A DNA stretch of 64,000 nucleotides. It comes from Bathymodiolus brooksi (taxonomy: Eukaryota > Mollusca > Bivalvia > Mytilida > Modiolidae). This document shows positions 1-11,240 of this stretch, piece by piece. The stretch is from assembly GCA_963680875.1 (NCBI GenBank), contig OY804582.1, forward strand, positions 52,098,646 to 52,162,645, in the 5' to 3' direction. Position 1 is the first letter of the stretch. Every line of letters begins with the position of its first letter. The notes under the pieces are model-generated. The model did not search any database and was not told the origin of the DNA. It was given only the letters and a program-made list of their open reading frames with translations. Made by a program: the position numbers and the translations under genes.

Positions 1-15
1 TCCAATCAAGGGGCG

Positions 16-38
16 TATAGACAGTCTTACTGTATATA
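16..38. repeat. Imperfect inverted repeat, common form (G20)
   Basis: The 10-base arms 'tatagacagt' (16-25) and 'actgtatata' (29-38) are separated by the 3-base loop 'ctt'. Nine of ten base pairs form; G20 opposite A34 is the mismatch. This form occurs in all a, b and c monomers. Whether it forms a cruciform or binds a protein is not known. Confidence 0.75.
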
Positions 39-40
39 TT

Positions 41-227
41 TATAAAGCAGAGACATGTACAAACATTTTGAGGTATGATACATGTATGTCAAGCTATCCT
101 GGAGACCGGAAGTGGACGAAAATTGAGCCATAATGGTTGTACAGCCGGCAATTTTGACCTACCCGACCATGGTTTTTTACTTCTGACTTGCTCCACAGGT
201 CCTATGGAATGATCTACGGGGAATAGT
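41..227. repeat. Subunit A of the trimeric monomer (187 bp)
   Basis: This is the first of three related subunits inside each 562-bp monomer. It opens with 'tataaagcag', carries 'ggtatgatacatg' and 'gagaccggaagtgg', then a 'gaccatggtttttta' block and 'ctccacagg'. Against subunit B, 61 of the first 73 bases match without gaps by eye (about 84 percent); similarity falls after that but the order of blocks is kept. Most diagnostic variants that define monomer types (77, 102, 108, 113, 139, 161, 203, 206) lie in this subunit. The same unit recurs at this offset in every full copy. Confidence 0.85.
78..87. repeat. Short palindrome ATACATGTAT in subunit A
   Basis: A perfect 10-bp palindrome lies in subunit A. 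The matching place in subunit B (266-273) keeps the 8-bp core TACATGTA, and subunit C differs here. Nearby short palindromes are ACCATGGT (166-173) and ACATATGT (417-424). Such short dyads are common in AT-rich satellites; no function can be assigned. Confidence 0.6.
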
Positions 228-423
228 TATCAAGCAGAGGCATTGACAAACGTTTTGAGGTATTATACATGTAGATCAAGCCATCCTGAGGACCGAAAGT
301 TGCCTATTACGGAGCTAAAATGGGATGCCAGGACCCTGACGGATATTTCGGGTAGTACCGCATATTGGTTTTTCGCATTTTTCTGGCTAACGGAGGGCTC
401 CAGAAATAAAAACTAGACATATG
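228..423. repeat. Subunit B of the trimeric monomer (196 bp)
   Basis: The second subunit opens with 'tatcaagcag', followed by 'ggtattatacatg' and 'gaggaccgaaagt', which align directly with subunit A. Its second half has 'gggtagtaccgcatattgg' and 'tttttcgcatttttctgg', corresponding to the T-rich block of A and C, then 'ggctccagaaataaaaac'. It is about 9 bp longer than A. It is one of the most uniform parts of the array: the only recurrent changes I saw are at 237, 254, 335, 342 and 388. Confidence 0.85.
369..406. other. T-tracts about one helical turn apart, overlapping a 7-bp-stem inverted repeat
   Basis: Two T5 tracts (369-373 and 378-382) have centres 9 bp apart, close to one helical turn, which can favour intrinsic bending. 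The second overlaps an inverted repeat 'tttctgg' (380-386) and 'ccagaaa' (400-406) with a 13-base loop. Subunit A has a T6 tract at 173-178 at the equivalent place. This arrangement is present in every full copy; copies 105 and 108 change the loop at position 388. Bending is a prediction from tract spacing only. Confidence 0.45.
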
Positions 424-602
424 TATTAAGCAGATACACCTGCGCACATATTTATTAAGGTATTTGGTTATTCGGGCCGCCATGGGGACCGGAAGGGGGT
501 GAAAACATAGGTAAATCGTCTTATTTTAACCTACCGCCGGACATTGGTTTTACATTATTTACTCCAATCAAGGGGCGTATAGACAGTCTTACTGTATATA
601 TT
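424..602. repeat. Subunit C of the trimeric monomer (179 bp, spans the 562/1 boundary)
   Basis: The third subunit opens with 'tattaagcag' and is the most diverged. Landmarks still align: 'aaggtatttgg', 'ggggaccggaaggggg', 'cctaccgccggacattgg', a T-rich 'ttttacattatttactcc', and 'aatcaagggg'. It runs through the arbitrary monomer boundary to position 40 of the next copy, which gives 187 + 196 + 179 = 562. It holds variants 498, 499, 536, 537 and 20. It also holds both ends of the 112-bp deletion seen at 57802 and 59376, so those deleted copies lose most of the second half of this subunit. Confidence 0.8.
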
Positions 603-1686
603 TATAAAGCAGAGACATGTACAAACATTTTGAGGTATGATACATGTATGTCAAGCTATCCTGGAGACCGGAAGTGGACGAAAATTGAGCCATAATGGTT
701 GTACAGCCGGCAATTTTGACCTACCCGACCATGGTTTTTTACTTCTGACTTGCTCCACAGGTCCTATTGAATGATCTACGGGGAATAGTTATCAAGCAGA
801 GGCATTGACAAACGTTTTGAGGTATTATACATGTAGATCAAGCCATCCTGAGGACCGAAAGTTGCCTATTACGGAGCTAAAATGGGATGCCAGGACCCTG
901 ACGGATATTTCGGGTAGTACCGCATATTGGTTTTTCGCATTTTTCTGGCTAACGGAGGGCTCCAGAAATAAAAACTAGACATATGTATTAAGCAGATACA
1001 CCTGCGCACATATTTATTAAGGTATTTGGTTATTCGGGCCGCCATGGGGACCGGAAGGGGGTGAAAACATAGGTAAATCGTCTTATTTTAACCTACCGCC
1101 GGACATTGGTTTTACATTATTTACTCCAATCAAGGGGCGTATAGACAGTCTTACTGTATATATTTATAAAGCAGAGACATGTACAAACATTTTGAGGTAT
1201 AATACATGTATGTCAAGCTATCCTGGAGACCGGAAGTGGACGAAAATTGAGCCATAATGGTTGTACAGCCGGCAATTTTGACCTACCCGACCATGGTTTT
1301 TTACTTCTGACTTGCTCCACAGGTCCTATGGAATGATCTACGGGGAATAGTTATCAAGCAGAGGCATTGACAAACGTTTTGAGGTATTATACATGTAGAT
1401 CAAGCCATCCTGAGGACCGAAAGTTGCCTATTACGGAGCTAAAATGGGATGCCAGGACCCTGACGGATATTTCGGGTAGTACCGCATATTGGTTTTTCGC
1501 ATTTTTCTGGCTAACGGAGGGCTCCAGAAATAAAAACTAGACATATGTATTAAGCAGATACACCTGCGCACATATTTATTAAGGTATTTGGTTATTCGGG
1601 CCGCCATGGGGACCGGAAGGGGGTGAAAACATAGGTAAATCGTCTTATTTTAACCTACCCCCGGACATTGGTTTTACATTATTTAC

Positions 1687-4600
1687 TCCAATCAAGGGGC
1701 GTATATACAGTCTTACTGTATATATTTATAAAGCAGAGACATGTACAAACATTTTGAGGTATGATACATGTATGTCAAGCTATCCTGAAGACCAGAAGTG
1801 GACGAAAATTGAGCCATAATGGTTATACAGCCGGCAATTTTGACCTTCCCGACCATGGTTTTTTACTTCTGACTTGCTCCACAGGTCCCATGGAATGATC
1901 TACGGGGAATAGTTATCAAGCAGAGGCATTGACAAACGTCTTGAGGTATTATACATGTAGATCAAGCCATCCTGAGGACCGAAAGTTGCCTATTACGGAG
2001 CTAAAATGGGATGCCAGGACCCTGACGGATATTTCGGGTAGTACCGCATATTGGTTTTTCGCATTTTTCTGGCTAACGGAGGGCTCCAGAAATAAAAACT
2101 AGACATATGTATTAAGCAGATACACCTGCGCACATATTTATTAAGGTATTTGGTTATTCGGGCCGCCATGGGGACCGGAAGGGGGTGAAAACATAGGTAA
2201 ATCGTCTTATTTTAACCTACCGCCGGACATTGGTTTTACATTATTTACTCCAATCAAGGGGCGTATAGACAGTCTTACTGTATATATTTATAAAGCAGAG
2301 ACATGTACAAACATTTTGAGGTATGATACATGTATGTCAAGCTATCCTGGAGACCGGAAGTGGACGAAAATTGAGCCATAATGGTTGTACAGCCGGCAAT
2401 TTTGACCTACCCGACCATGGTTTTTTACTTCTGACTTGCTCCACAGGTCCTATGGAATGATCTACGGGGAATAGTTATCAAGCAGAGGCATTGACAAACG
2501 TTTTGAGGTATTATACATGTAGATCAAGCCATCCTGAGGACCGAAAGTTGCCTATTACGGAGCTAAAATGGGATGCCAGGACTCTGACGGATATTTCGGG
2601 TAGTACCGCATATTGGTTTTTCGCATTTTTCTGGCTAACGGAGGGCTCCAGAAATAAAAACTAGACATATGTATTAAGCAGATACACCTGCGCACATATT
2701 TATTAAGGTATTTGGTTATTCGGGCCGCCATGGGGACCGGAAGGGGGTGAAAACATAGGTAAATCGTCTTATTTTAACCTACCGCCGGACATTGGTTTTA
2801 CATTATTTACTCCAATCAAGGGGCGTATAGACAGTCTTACTGTATATATTTATAAAGCAGAGACATGTACAAACATTTTGAGGTATGATACATGTATGTC
2901 AAGCTATCCTGGAGACCGGAAGTGGACGAAAATTGAGCCATAATGGTTGTACAGCCGGCAATTTTGACCTACCCGACCATGGTTTTTTACTTCTGACTTG
3001 CTCCACAGGTCCTATTGAATGATCTACGGGGAATAGTTATCAAGCAGAGGCATTGACAAACGTTTTGAGGTATTATACATGTAGATCAAGCCATCCTGAG
3101 GACCGAAAGTTGCCTATTACGGAGCTAAAATGGGATGCCAGGACCCTGACGGATATTTCGGGTAGTACCGCATATTGGTTTTTCGCATTTTTCTGGCTAA
3201 CGGAGGGCTCCAGAAATAAAAACTAGACATATGTATTAAGCAGATACACCTGCGCACATATTTATTAAGGTATTTGGTTATTCGGGCCGCCATGGGGACC
3301 GGAAGGGGGTGAAAACATAGGTAAATCGTCTTATTTTAACCTACCGCCGGACATTGGTTTTACATTATTTACTCCAATCAAGGGGCGTATAGACAGTCTT
3401 ACTGTATATATTTATAAAGCAGAGACATGTACAAACATTTTGAGGTATGATACATGTATGTCAAGCTATCCTGGAGACCGGAAGTGGACGAAAATTGAGC
3501 CATAATGGTTGTACAGCCGGCAATTTTGACCTACCCGACCATGGTTTTTTACTTCTGACTTGCTCCACAGGTCCTATTGAATGATCTACGGGGAATAGTT
3601 ATCAAGCAGAGGCATTGACAAACGTTTTGAGGTATTATACATGTAGATCAAGCCATCCTGAGGACCGAAAGTTGCCTATTACGGAGCTAAAATGGGATGC
3701 CAGGACCCTGACGGATATTTCGGGTAGTACCGCATATTGGTTTTTCGCATTTTTCTGGCTAACGGAGGGCTCCAGAAATAAAAACTAGACATATGTATTA
3801 AGCAGATACACCTGCGCACATATTTATTAAGGTATTTGGTTATTCGGGCCGCCATGGGGACCGGAAGGGGGTGAAAACATAGGTAAATCGTCTTATTTTA
3901 ACCTACCGCCGGACATTGGTTTTACATTATTTACTCCAATCAAGGGGCGTATAGACAGTCTTACTGTATATATTTATAAAGCAGAGACATGTACAAACAT
4001 TTTGAGGTATAATACATGTATGTCAAGCTATCCTGGAGACCGGAAGGGGACGAAAATTGAGCCATAATGGTTGTACAGCCGGCAATTTTGACCTACCCGA
4101 CCATGGTTTTTTACTTCTGACTTGCTCCACAGGTCCCATGGAATGATCTACGGGGAATAGTTATCAAGCAGAGGCATTGACAAACGTCTTGAGGTATTAT
4201 ACATGTAGATCAAGCCATCCTGAGGACCGAAAGTTGCCTATTACGGAGCTAAAATGGGATGCCAGGACCCTGACGGATATTTCGGGTAGTACCGCATATT
4301 GGTTTTTCGCATTTTTCTGGCTAACGGAGGGCTCCAGAAATAAAAACTAGACATATGTATTAAGCAGATACACCTGCGCACATATTTATTAAGGTATTTG
4401 GTTATTCGGGCCGCCATGGGGACCGGAAGGGGGTGAAAACATAGGTAAATCGTCTTATTTTAACCTACCCCCGGACATTTGTTTTACATTATTTACTCCA
4501 ATCAAGGGGCGTATATACAGTCTTACTGTATATATTTATAAAGCAGAGACATGTACAAACATTTTGAGGTATGATACATGTATGTCAAGCTATCCTGAAG

Positions 4601-6744
4601 ACCGGAAGTGGACGAAAATTGAGCCATAATGGTTGTACAGCCGGCAATTTTGACCTACCCGACCATGGTTTTTTACTTCTGACTTGCTCCACAGGTCCTA
4701 TGGAATGATCTACGGGGAATAGTTATCAAGCAGAGGCATTGACAAACGTTTTGAGGTATTATACATGTAGATCAAGCCATCCTGAGGACCGAAAGTTGCC
4801 TATTACGGAGCTAAAATGGGATGCCAGGACCCTGACGGATATTTCGGGTAGTACCGCATATTGGTTTTTCGCATTTTTCTGGCTAACGGAGGGCTCCAGA
4901 AATAAAAACTAGACATATGTATTAAGCAGATACACCTGCGCACATATTTATTAAGGTATTTGGTTATTCGGGCCGCCATGGGGACCGGAAGGGGGTGAAA
5001 ACATAGGTAAATCGTCTTATTTTAACCTACCGCCGGACATTGGTTTTACATTATTTACTCCAATCAAGGGGCGTATAGACAGTCTTACTGTATATATTTA
5101 TAAAGCAGAGACATGTACAAACATTTTGAGGTATGATACATGTATGTCAAGCTATCCTGGAGACCGGAAGTGGACGAAAATTGAGCCATAATGGTTGTAC
5201 AGCCGGCAATTTTGACCTACCCGACCATGGTTTTTTACTTCTGACTTGCTCCACAGGTCCTATGGAATGATCTACGGGGAATAGTTATCAAGCAGAGGCA
5301 TTGACAAACGTTTTGAGGTATTATACATGTAGATCAAGCCATCCTGAGGACCGAAAGTTGCCTATTACGGAGCTAAAATGGGATGCCAGGACCCTGACGG
5401 ATATTTCGGGTAGTACCGCATATTGGTTTTTCGCATTTTTCTGGCTAACGGAGGGCTCCAGAAATAAAAACTAGACATATGTATTAAGCAGATACACCTG
5501 CGCACATATTTATTAAGGTATTTGGTTATTCGGGCCGCCATGGGGACCGGAAGGGGGTGAAAACATAGGTAAATCGTCTTATTTTAACCTACCGCCGGAC
5601 ATTGGTTTTACATTATTTACTCCAATCAAGGGGCGTATAGACAGTCTTACTGTATATATTTATAAAGCAGAGACATGTACAAACATTTTGAGGTATGATA
5701 CATGTATGTCAAGCTATCCTGGAGACCGGAAGTGGACGAAAATTGAGCCATAATGGTTGTACAGCCGGCAATTTTGACCTACCCGACCATGGTTTTTTAC
5801 TTCTGACTTGCTCCACAGGTCCTATTGAATGATCTACGGGGAATAGTTATCAAGCAGAGGCATTGACAAACGTTTTGAGGTATTATACATGTAGATCAAG
5901 CCATCCTGAGGACCGAAAGTTGCCTATTACGGAGCTAAAATGGGATGCCAGGACCCTGACGGATATTTCGGGTAGTACCGCATATTGGTTTTTCGCATTT
6001 TTCTGGCTAACGGAGGGCTCCAGAAATAAAAACTAGACATATGTATTAAGCAGATACACCTGCGCACATATTTATTAAGGTATTTGGTTATTCGGGCCGC
6101 CATGGGGACCGGAAGGGGGTGAAAACATAGGTAAATCGTCTTATTTTAACCTACCGCCGGACATTGGTTTTACATTATTTACTCCAATCAAGGGGCGTAT
6201 AGACAGTCTTACTGTATATATTTATAAAGCAGAGACATGTACAAACATTTTGAGGTATAATACATGTATGTCAAGCTATCCTGGAGACCGGAAGTGGACG
6301 AAAATTGAGCCATAATGGTTGTACAGCCGGCAATTTTGACCTACCCGACCATGGTTTTTTACTTCTGACTTGCTCCACAGGTCCTATGGAATGATCTACG
6401 GGGAATAGTTATCAAGCAGAGGCATTGACAAACGTTTTGAGGTATTATACATGTAGATCAAGCCATCCTGAGGACCGAAAGTTGCCTATTACGGAGCTAA
6501 AATGGGATGCCAGGACCCTGACGGATATTTCGGGTAGTACCGCATATTGGTTTTTCGCATTTTTCTGGCTAACGGAGGGCTCCAGAAATAAAAACTAGAC
6601 ATATGTATTAAGCAGATACACCTGCGCACATATTTATTAAGGTATTTGGTTATTCGGGCCGCCATGGGGACCGGAAGGGGGTGAAAACATAGGTAAATCG
6701 TCTTATTTTAACCTACCCCCGGACATTGGTTTTACATTATTTAC
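1687..6744. repeat. Nine-monomer higher-order unit (copies 4-12)
   Basis: Order: d (1687, with A102, A108, A139, T161, C203, C254), a' (2249, T335), b (2811), b (3373), a c/d mosaic (3935), a d/a mosaic (4497), a (5059), b (5621), c (6183). The mosaic at 3935 has A77, G113, C203 and C254, plus a private T at 4480. The mosaic at 4497 has T20 and A102 but then G139, A161, T203 and T254. Compared with the eight-monomer units downstream, one extra monomer is present around these mosaics, which suggests an unequal exchange there. Confidence 0.75.
1702..1724. repeat. Perfect 10-bp-arm inverted repeat (T20 form)
   Basis: In type d monomers position 20 is T, so the arms 'tatatacagt' and 'actgtatata' pair perfectly around the loop 'ctt'. 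The perfect form begins at 1702, 4512, 6760, 9008, 11256, 13504, 15752, 18000, 20810, 22496, 24744, 25306, 27554, 29802, 32049, 33735, 35983, 39917, 46661, 49471 and 52842: 21 copies. Spacing between them in monomers is 5, 4, 4, 4, 4, 4, 4, 5, 3, 4, 1, 4, 4, 4, 3, 4, 7, 12, 5, 6. None occurs after 52864. Confidence 0.85.
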
Positions 6745-9700
6745 TCCAATCAAGGGGCGTATATACAGTCTTACTGTATATATTTATAAAGCAGAGACAT
6801 GTACAAACATTTTGAGGTATGATACATGTATGTCAAGCTATCCTGAAGACCAGAAGTGGACGAAAATTGAGCCATAATGGTTATACAGCCGGCAATTTTG
6901 ACCTTCCCGACCATGGTTTTTTACTTCTGACTTGCTCCACAGGTCCCATGGAATGATCTACGGGGAATAGTTATCAAGCAGAGGCATTGACAAACGTCTT
7001 GAGGTATTATACATGTAGATCAAGCCATCCTGAGGACCGAAAGTTGCCTATTACGGAGCTAAAATGGGATGCCAGGACCCTGACGGATATTTCGGGTAGT
7101 ACCGCATATTGGTTTTTCGCATTTTTCTGGCTAACGGAGGGCTCCAGAAATAAAAACTAGACATATGTATTAAGCAGATACACCTGCGCACATATTTATT
7201 AAGGTATTTGGTTATTCGGGCCGCCATGGGGACCGGAAGGGGGTGAAAACATAGGTAAATCGTCTTATTTTAACCTACCGCCGGACATTGGTTTTACATT
7301 ATTTACTCCAATCAAGGGGCGTATAGACAGTCTTACTGTATATATTTATAAAGCAGAGACATGTACAAACATTTTGAGGTATGATACATGTATGTCAAGC
7401 TATCCTGGAGACCGGAAGTGGACGAAAATTGAGCCATAATGGTTGTACAGCCGGCAATTTTGACCTACCCGACCATGGTTTTTTACTTCTGACTTGCTCC
7501 ACAGGTCCTATGGAATGATCTACGGGGAATAGTTATCAAGCAGAGGCATTGACAAACGTTTTGAGGTATTATACATGTAGATCAAGCCATCCTGAGGACC
7601 GAAAGTTGCCTATTACGGAGCTAAAATGGGATGCCAGGACTCTGACGGATATTTCGGGTAGTACCGCATATTGGTTTTTCGCATTTTTCTGGCTAACGGA
7701 GGGCTCCAGAAATAAAAACTAGACATATGTATTAAGCAGATACACCTGCGCACATATTTATTAAGGTATTTGGTTATTCGGGCCGCCATGGGGACCGGAA
7801 GGGGGTGAAAACATAGGTAAATCGTCTTATTTTAACCTACCGCCGGACATTGGTTTTACATTATTTACTCCAATCAAGGGGCGTATAGACAGTCTTACTG
7901 TATATATTTATAAAGCAGAGACATGTACAAACATTTTGAGGTATGATACATGTATGTCAAGCTATCCTGGAGACCGGAAGTGGACGAAAATTGAGCCATA
8001 ATGGTTGTACAGCCGGCAATTTTGACCTACCCGACCATGGTTTTTTACTTCTGACTTGCTCCACAGGTCCTATTGAATGATCTACGGGGAATAGTTATCA
8101 AGCAGAGGCATTGACAAACGTTTTGAGGTATTATACATGTAGATCAAGCCATCCTGAGGACCGAAAGTTGCCTATTACGGAGCTAAAATGGGATGCCAGG
8201 ACCCTGACGGATATTTCGGGTAGTACCGCATATTGGTTTTTCGCATTTTTCTGGCTAACGGAGGGCTCCAGAAATAAAAACTAGACATATGTATTAAGCA
8301 GATACACCTGCGCACATATTTATTAAGGTATTTGGTTATTCGGGCCGCCATGGGGACCGGAAGGGGGTGAAAACATAGGTAAATCGTCTTATTTTAACCT
8401 ACCGCCGGACATTGGTTTTACATTATTTACTCCAATCAAGGGGCGTATAGACAGTCTTACTGTATATATTTATAAAGCAGAGACATGTACAAACATTTTG
8501 AGGTATGATACATGTATGTCAAGCTATCCTGGAGACCGGAAGTGGACGAAAATTGAGCCATAATGGTTGTACAGCCGGCAATTTTGACCTACCCGACCAT
8601 GGTTTTTTACTTCTGACTTGCTCCACAGGTCCTATTGAATGATCTACGGGGAATAGTTATCAAGCAGAGGCATTGACAAACGTTTTGAGGTATTATACAT
8701 GTAGATCAAGCCATCCTGAGGACCGAAAGTTGCCTATTACGGAGCTAAAATGGGATGCCAGGACCCTGACGGATATTTCGGGTAGTACCGCATATTGGTT
8801 TTTCGCATTTTTCTGGCTAACGGAGGGCTCCAGAAATAAAAACTAGACATATGTATTAAGCAGATACACCTGCGCACATATTTATTAAGGTATTTGGTTA
8901 TTCGGGCCGCCATGGGGACCGGAAGGGGGTGAAAACATAGGTAAATCGTCTTATTTTAACCTACCCCCGGACATTGGTTTTACATTATTTACTCCAATCA
9001 AGGGGCGTATATACAGTCTTACTGTATATATTTATAAAGCAGAGACATGTACAAACATTTTGAGGTATGATACATGTATGTCAAGCTATCCTGAAGACCG
9101 GAAGTGGACGAAAATTGAGCCATAATGGTTATACAGCCGGCAATTTTGACCTTCCCGACCATGGTTTTTTACTTCTGACTTGCTCCACAGGTCCCATGGA
9201 ATGATCTACGGGGAATAGTTATCAAGCAGAGGCATTGACAAACGTCTTGAGGTATTATACATGTAGATCAAGCCATCCTGAGGACCGAAAGTTGCCTATT
9301 ACGGAGCTAAAATGGGATGCCAGGACCCTGACGAATATTTCGGGTAGTACCGCATATTGGTTTTTCGCATTTTTCTGGCTAACGGAGGGCTCCAGAAATA
9401 AAAACTAGACATATGTATTAAGCAGATACACCTGCGCACATATTTATTAAGGTATTTGGTTATTCGGGCCGCCATGGGGACCGGAAGGGGGTGAAAACAT
9501 AGGTAAATCGTCTTATTTTAACCTACCGCCGGACATTGGTTTTACATTATTTACTCCAATCAAGGGGCGTATAGACAGTCTTACTGTATATATTTATAAA
9601 GCAGAGACATGTACAAACATTTTGAGGTATGATACATGTATGTCAAGCTATCCTGGAGACCGGAAGTGGACGAAAATTGAGCCATAATGGTTGTACAGCC

Positions 9701-11240
9701 GGCAATTTTGACCTACCCGACCATGGTTTTTTACTTCTGACTTGCTCCACAGGTCCTATGGAATGATCTACGGGGAATAGTTATCAAGCAGAGGCATTGA
9801 CAAACGTTTTGAGGTATTATACATGTAGATCAAGCCATCCTGAGGACCGAAAGTTGCCTATTACGGAGCTAAAATGGGATGCCAGGACCCTGACGGATAT
9901 TTCGGGTAGTACCGCATATTGGTTTTTCGCATTTTTCTGGCTAACGGAGGGCTCCAGAAATAAAAACTAGACATATGTATTAAGCAGATACACCTGCGCA
10001 CATATTTATTAAGGTATTTGGTTATTCGGGCCGCCATGGGGACCGGAAGGGGGTGAAAACATAGGTAAATCGTCTTATTTTAACCTACCGCCGGACATTG
10101 GTTTTACATTATTTACTCCAATCAAGGGGCGTATAGACAGTCTTACTGTATATATTTATAAAGCAGAGACATGTACAAACATTTTGAGGTATGATACATG
10201 TATGTCAAGCTATCCTGGAGACCGGAAGTGGACGAAAATTGAGCCATAATGGTTGTACAGCCGGCAATTTTGACCTACCCGACCATGGTTTTTTACTTCT
10301 GACTTGCTCCACAGGTCCTATTGAATGATCTACGGGGAATAGTTATCAAGCAGAGGCATTGACAAACGTTTTGAGGTATTATACATGTAGATCAAGCCAT
10401 CCTGAGGACCGAAAGTTGCCTATTACGGAGCTAAAATGGGATGCCAGGACCCTGACGGATATTTCGGGTAGTACCGCATATTGGTTTTTCGCATTTTTCT
10501 GGCTAACGGAGGGCTCCAGAAATAAAAACTAGACATATGTATTAAGCAGATACACCTGCGCACATATTTATTAAGGTATTTGGTTATTCGGGCCGCCATG
10601 GGGACCGGAAGGGGGTGAAAACATAGGTAAATCGTCTTATTTTAACCTACCGCCGGACATTGGTTTTACATTATTTACTCCAATCAAGGGGCGTATAGAC
10701 AGTCTTACTGTATATATTTATAAAGCAGAGACATGTACAAACATTTTGAGGTATAATACATGTATGTCAAGCTATCCTGGAGACCGGAAGTGGACGAAAA
10801 TTGAGCCATAATGGTTGTACAGCCGGCAATTTTGACCTACCCGACCATGGTTTTTTACTTCTGACTTGCTCCACAGGTCCTATGGAATGATCTACGGGGA
10901 ATAGTTATCAAGCAGAGGCATTGACAAACGTTTTGAGGTATTATACATGTAGATCAAGCCATCCTGAGGACCGAAAGTTGCCTATTACGGAGCTAAAATG
11001 GGATGCCAGGACCCTGACGGATATTTCGGGTAGTACCGCATATTGGTTTTTCGCATTTTTCTGGCTAACGGAGGGCTCCAGAAATAAAAACTAGACATAT
11101 GTATTAAGCAGATACACCTGCGCACATATTTATTAAGGTATTTGGTTATTCGGGCCGCCATGGGGACCGGAAGGGGGTGAAAACATAGGTAAATCGTCTT
11201 ATTTTAACCTACCCCCGGACATTGGTTTTACATTATTTAC
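6745..11240. repeat. Eight-monomer higher-order unit (copies 13-20, 4496 bp)
   Basis: Order: d (6745, A108), a' (7307), b (7869), b (8431, ends C536), d (8993, G108, A342), a (9555), b (10117), c (10679, ends C536). It consists of two four-monomer halves that differ consistently: the first d carries A108 and is followed by a' b b; the second lacks A108, carries A342 and is followed by a b c. The next unit begins exactly 4496 bp later with the same first half. Confidence 0.85.

Larger units (their letters stand above)
1..562. repeat. Reference 562-bp satellite monomer (copy 1, type a)
   Basis: This is the first full copy and is used to number variants; the phase is arbitrary because the array is cut by the window edge. 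It contains one GCCGGC site (144-149), two CCATGG sites (167-172 and 480-485) and two TGTACA sites (56-61 and 138-143). A single cutter at GCCGGC would give a 562-bp ladder, with the site lost in copies 57, 97 and 102. Recurrent variant positions across the array are 20, 77, 102, 107, 108, 113, 139, 146, 161, 203, 206, 254, 335, 342, 388, 498, 499, 536 and 537. No open frame with an ATG exceeds a few dozen codons on the strand read. Confidence 0.95.
1..1686. repeat. Partial higher-order unit at left edge (types a, b, c)
   Basis: Copies 1 to 3 read a (1), b (563, T206) and c (1125, A77). Copy 3 ends with C536, which in the left half almost always precedes a type d copy, and copy 4 is d. This matches the a-b-c tail of the four-monomer pattern seen later, so the left edge cuts into a higher-order unit. 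Confidence 0.75.

Noticed and set aside
31..50. TATA-like promoter (tgtatatatttataaag)
   Set aside because: AT-rich sequence inside every satellite copy, with no downstream gene. Satellite transcription is possible but cannot be inferred from this alone.
350..490. Possible CENP-B box (TTCG near 347 and 472)
   Set aside because: Neither TTCG context fits the 17-bp pattern NTTCGNNNNANNCGGGN: the required A and the CGGG half are not both present. No match on the other strand was seen by eye.
474..499. G-quadruplex in the G-rich part of subunit C
   Set aside because: The runs are GGG, GGGG, GG and GGGGG, so only a weak two-tetrad structure could form. Too little to call as a feature.
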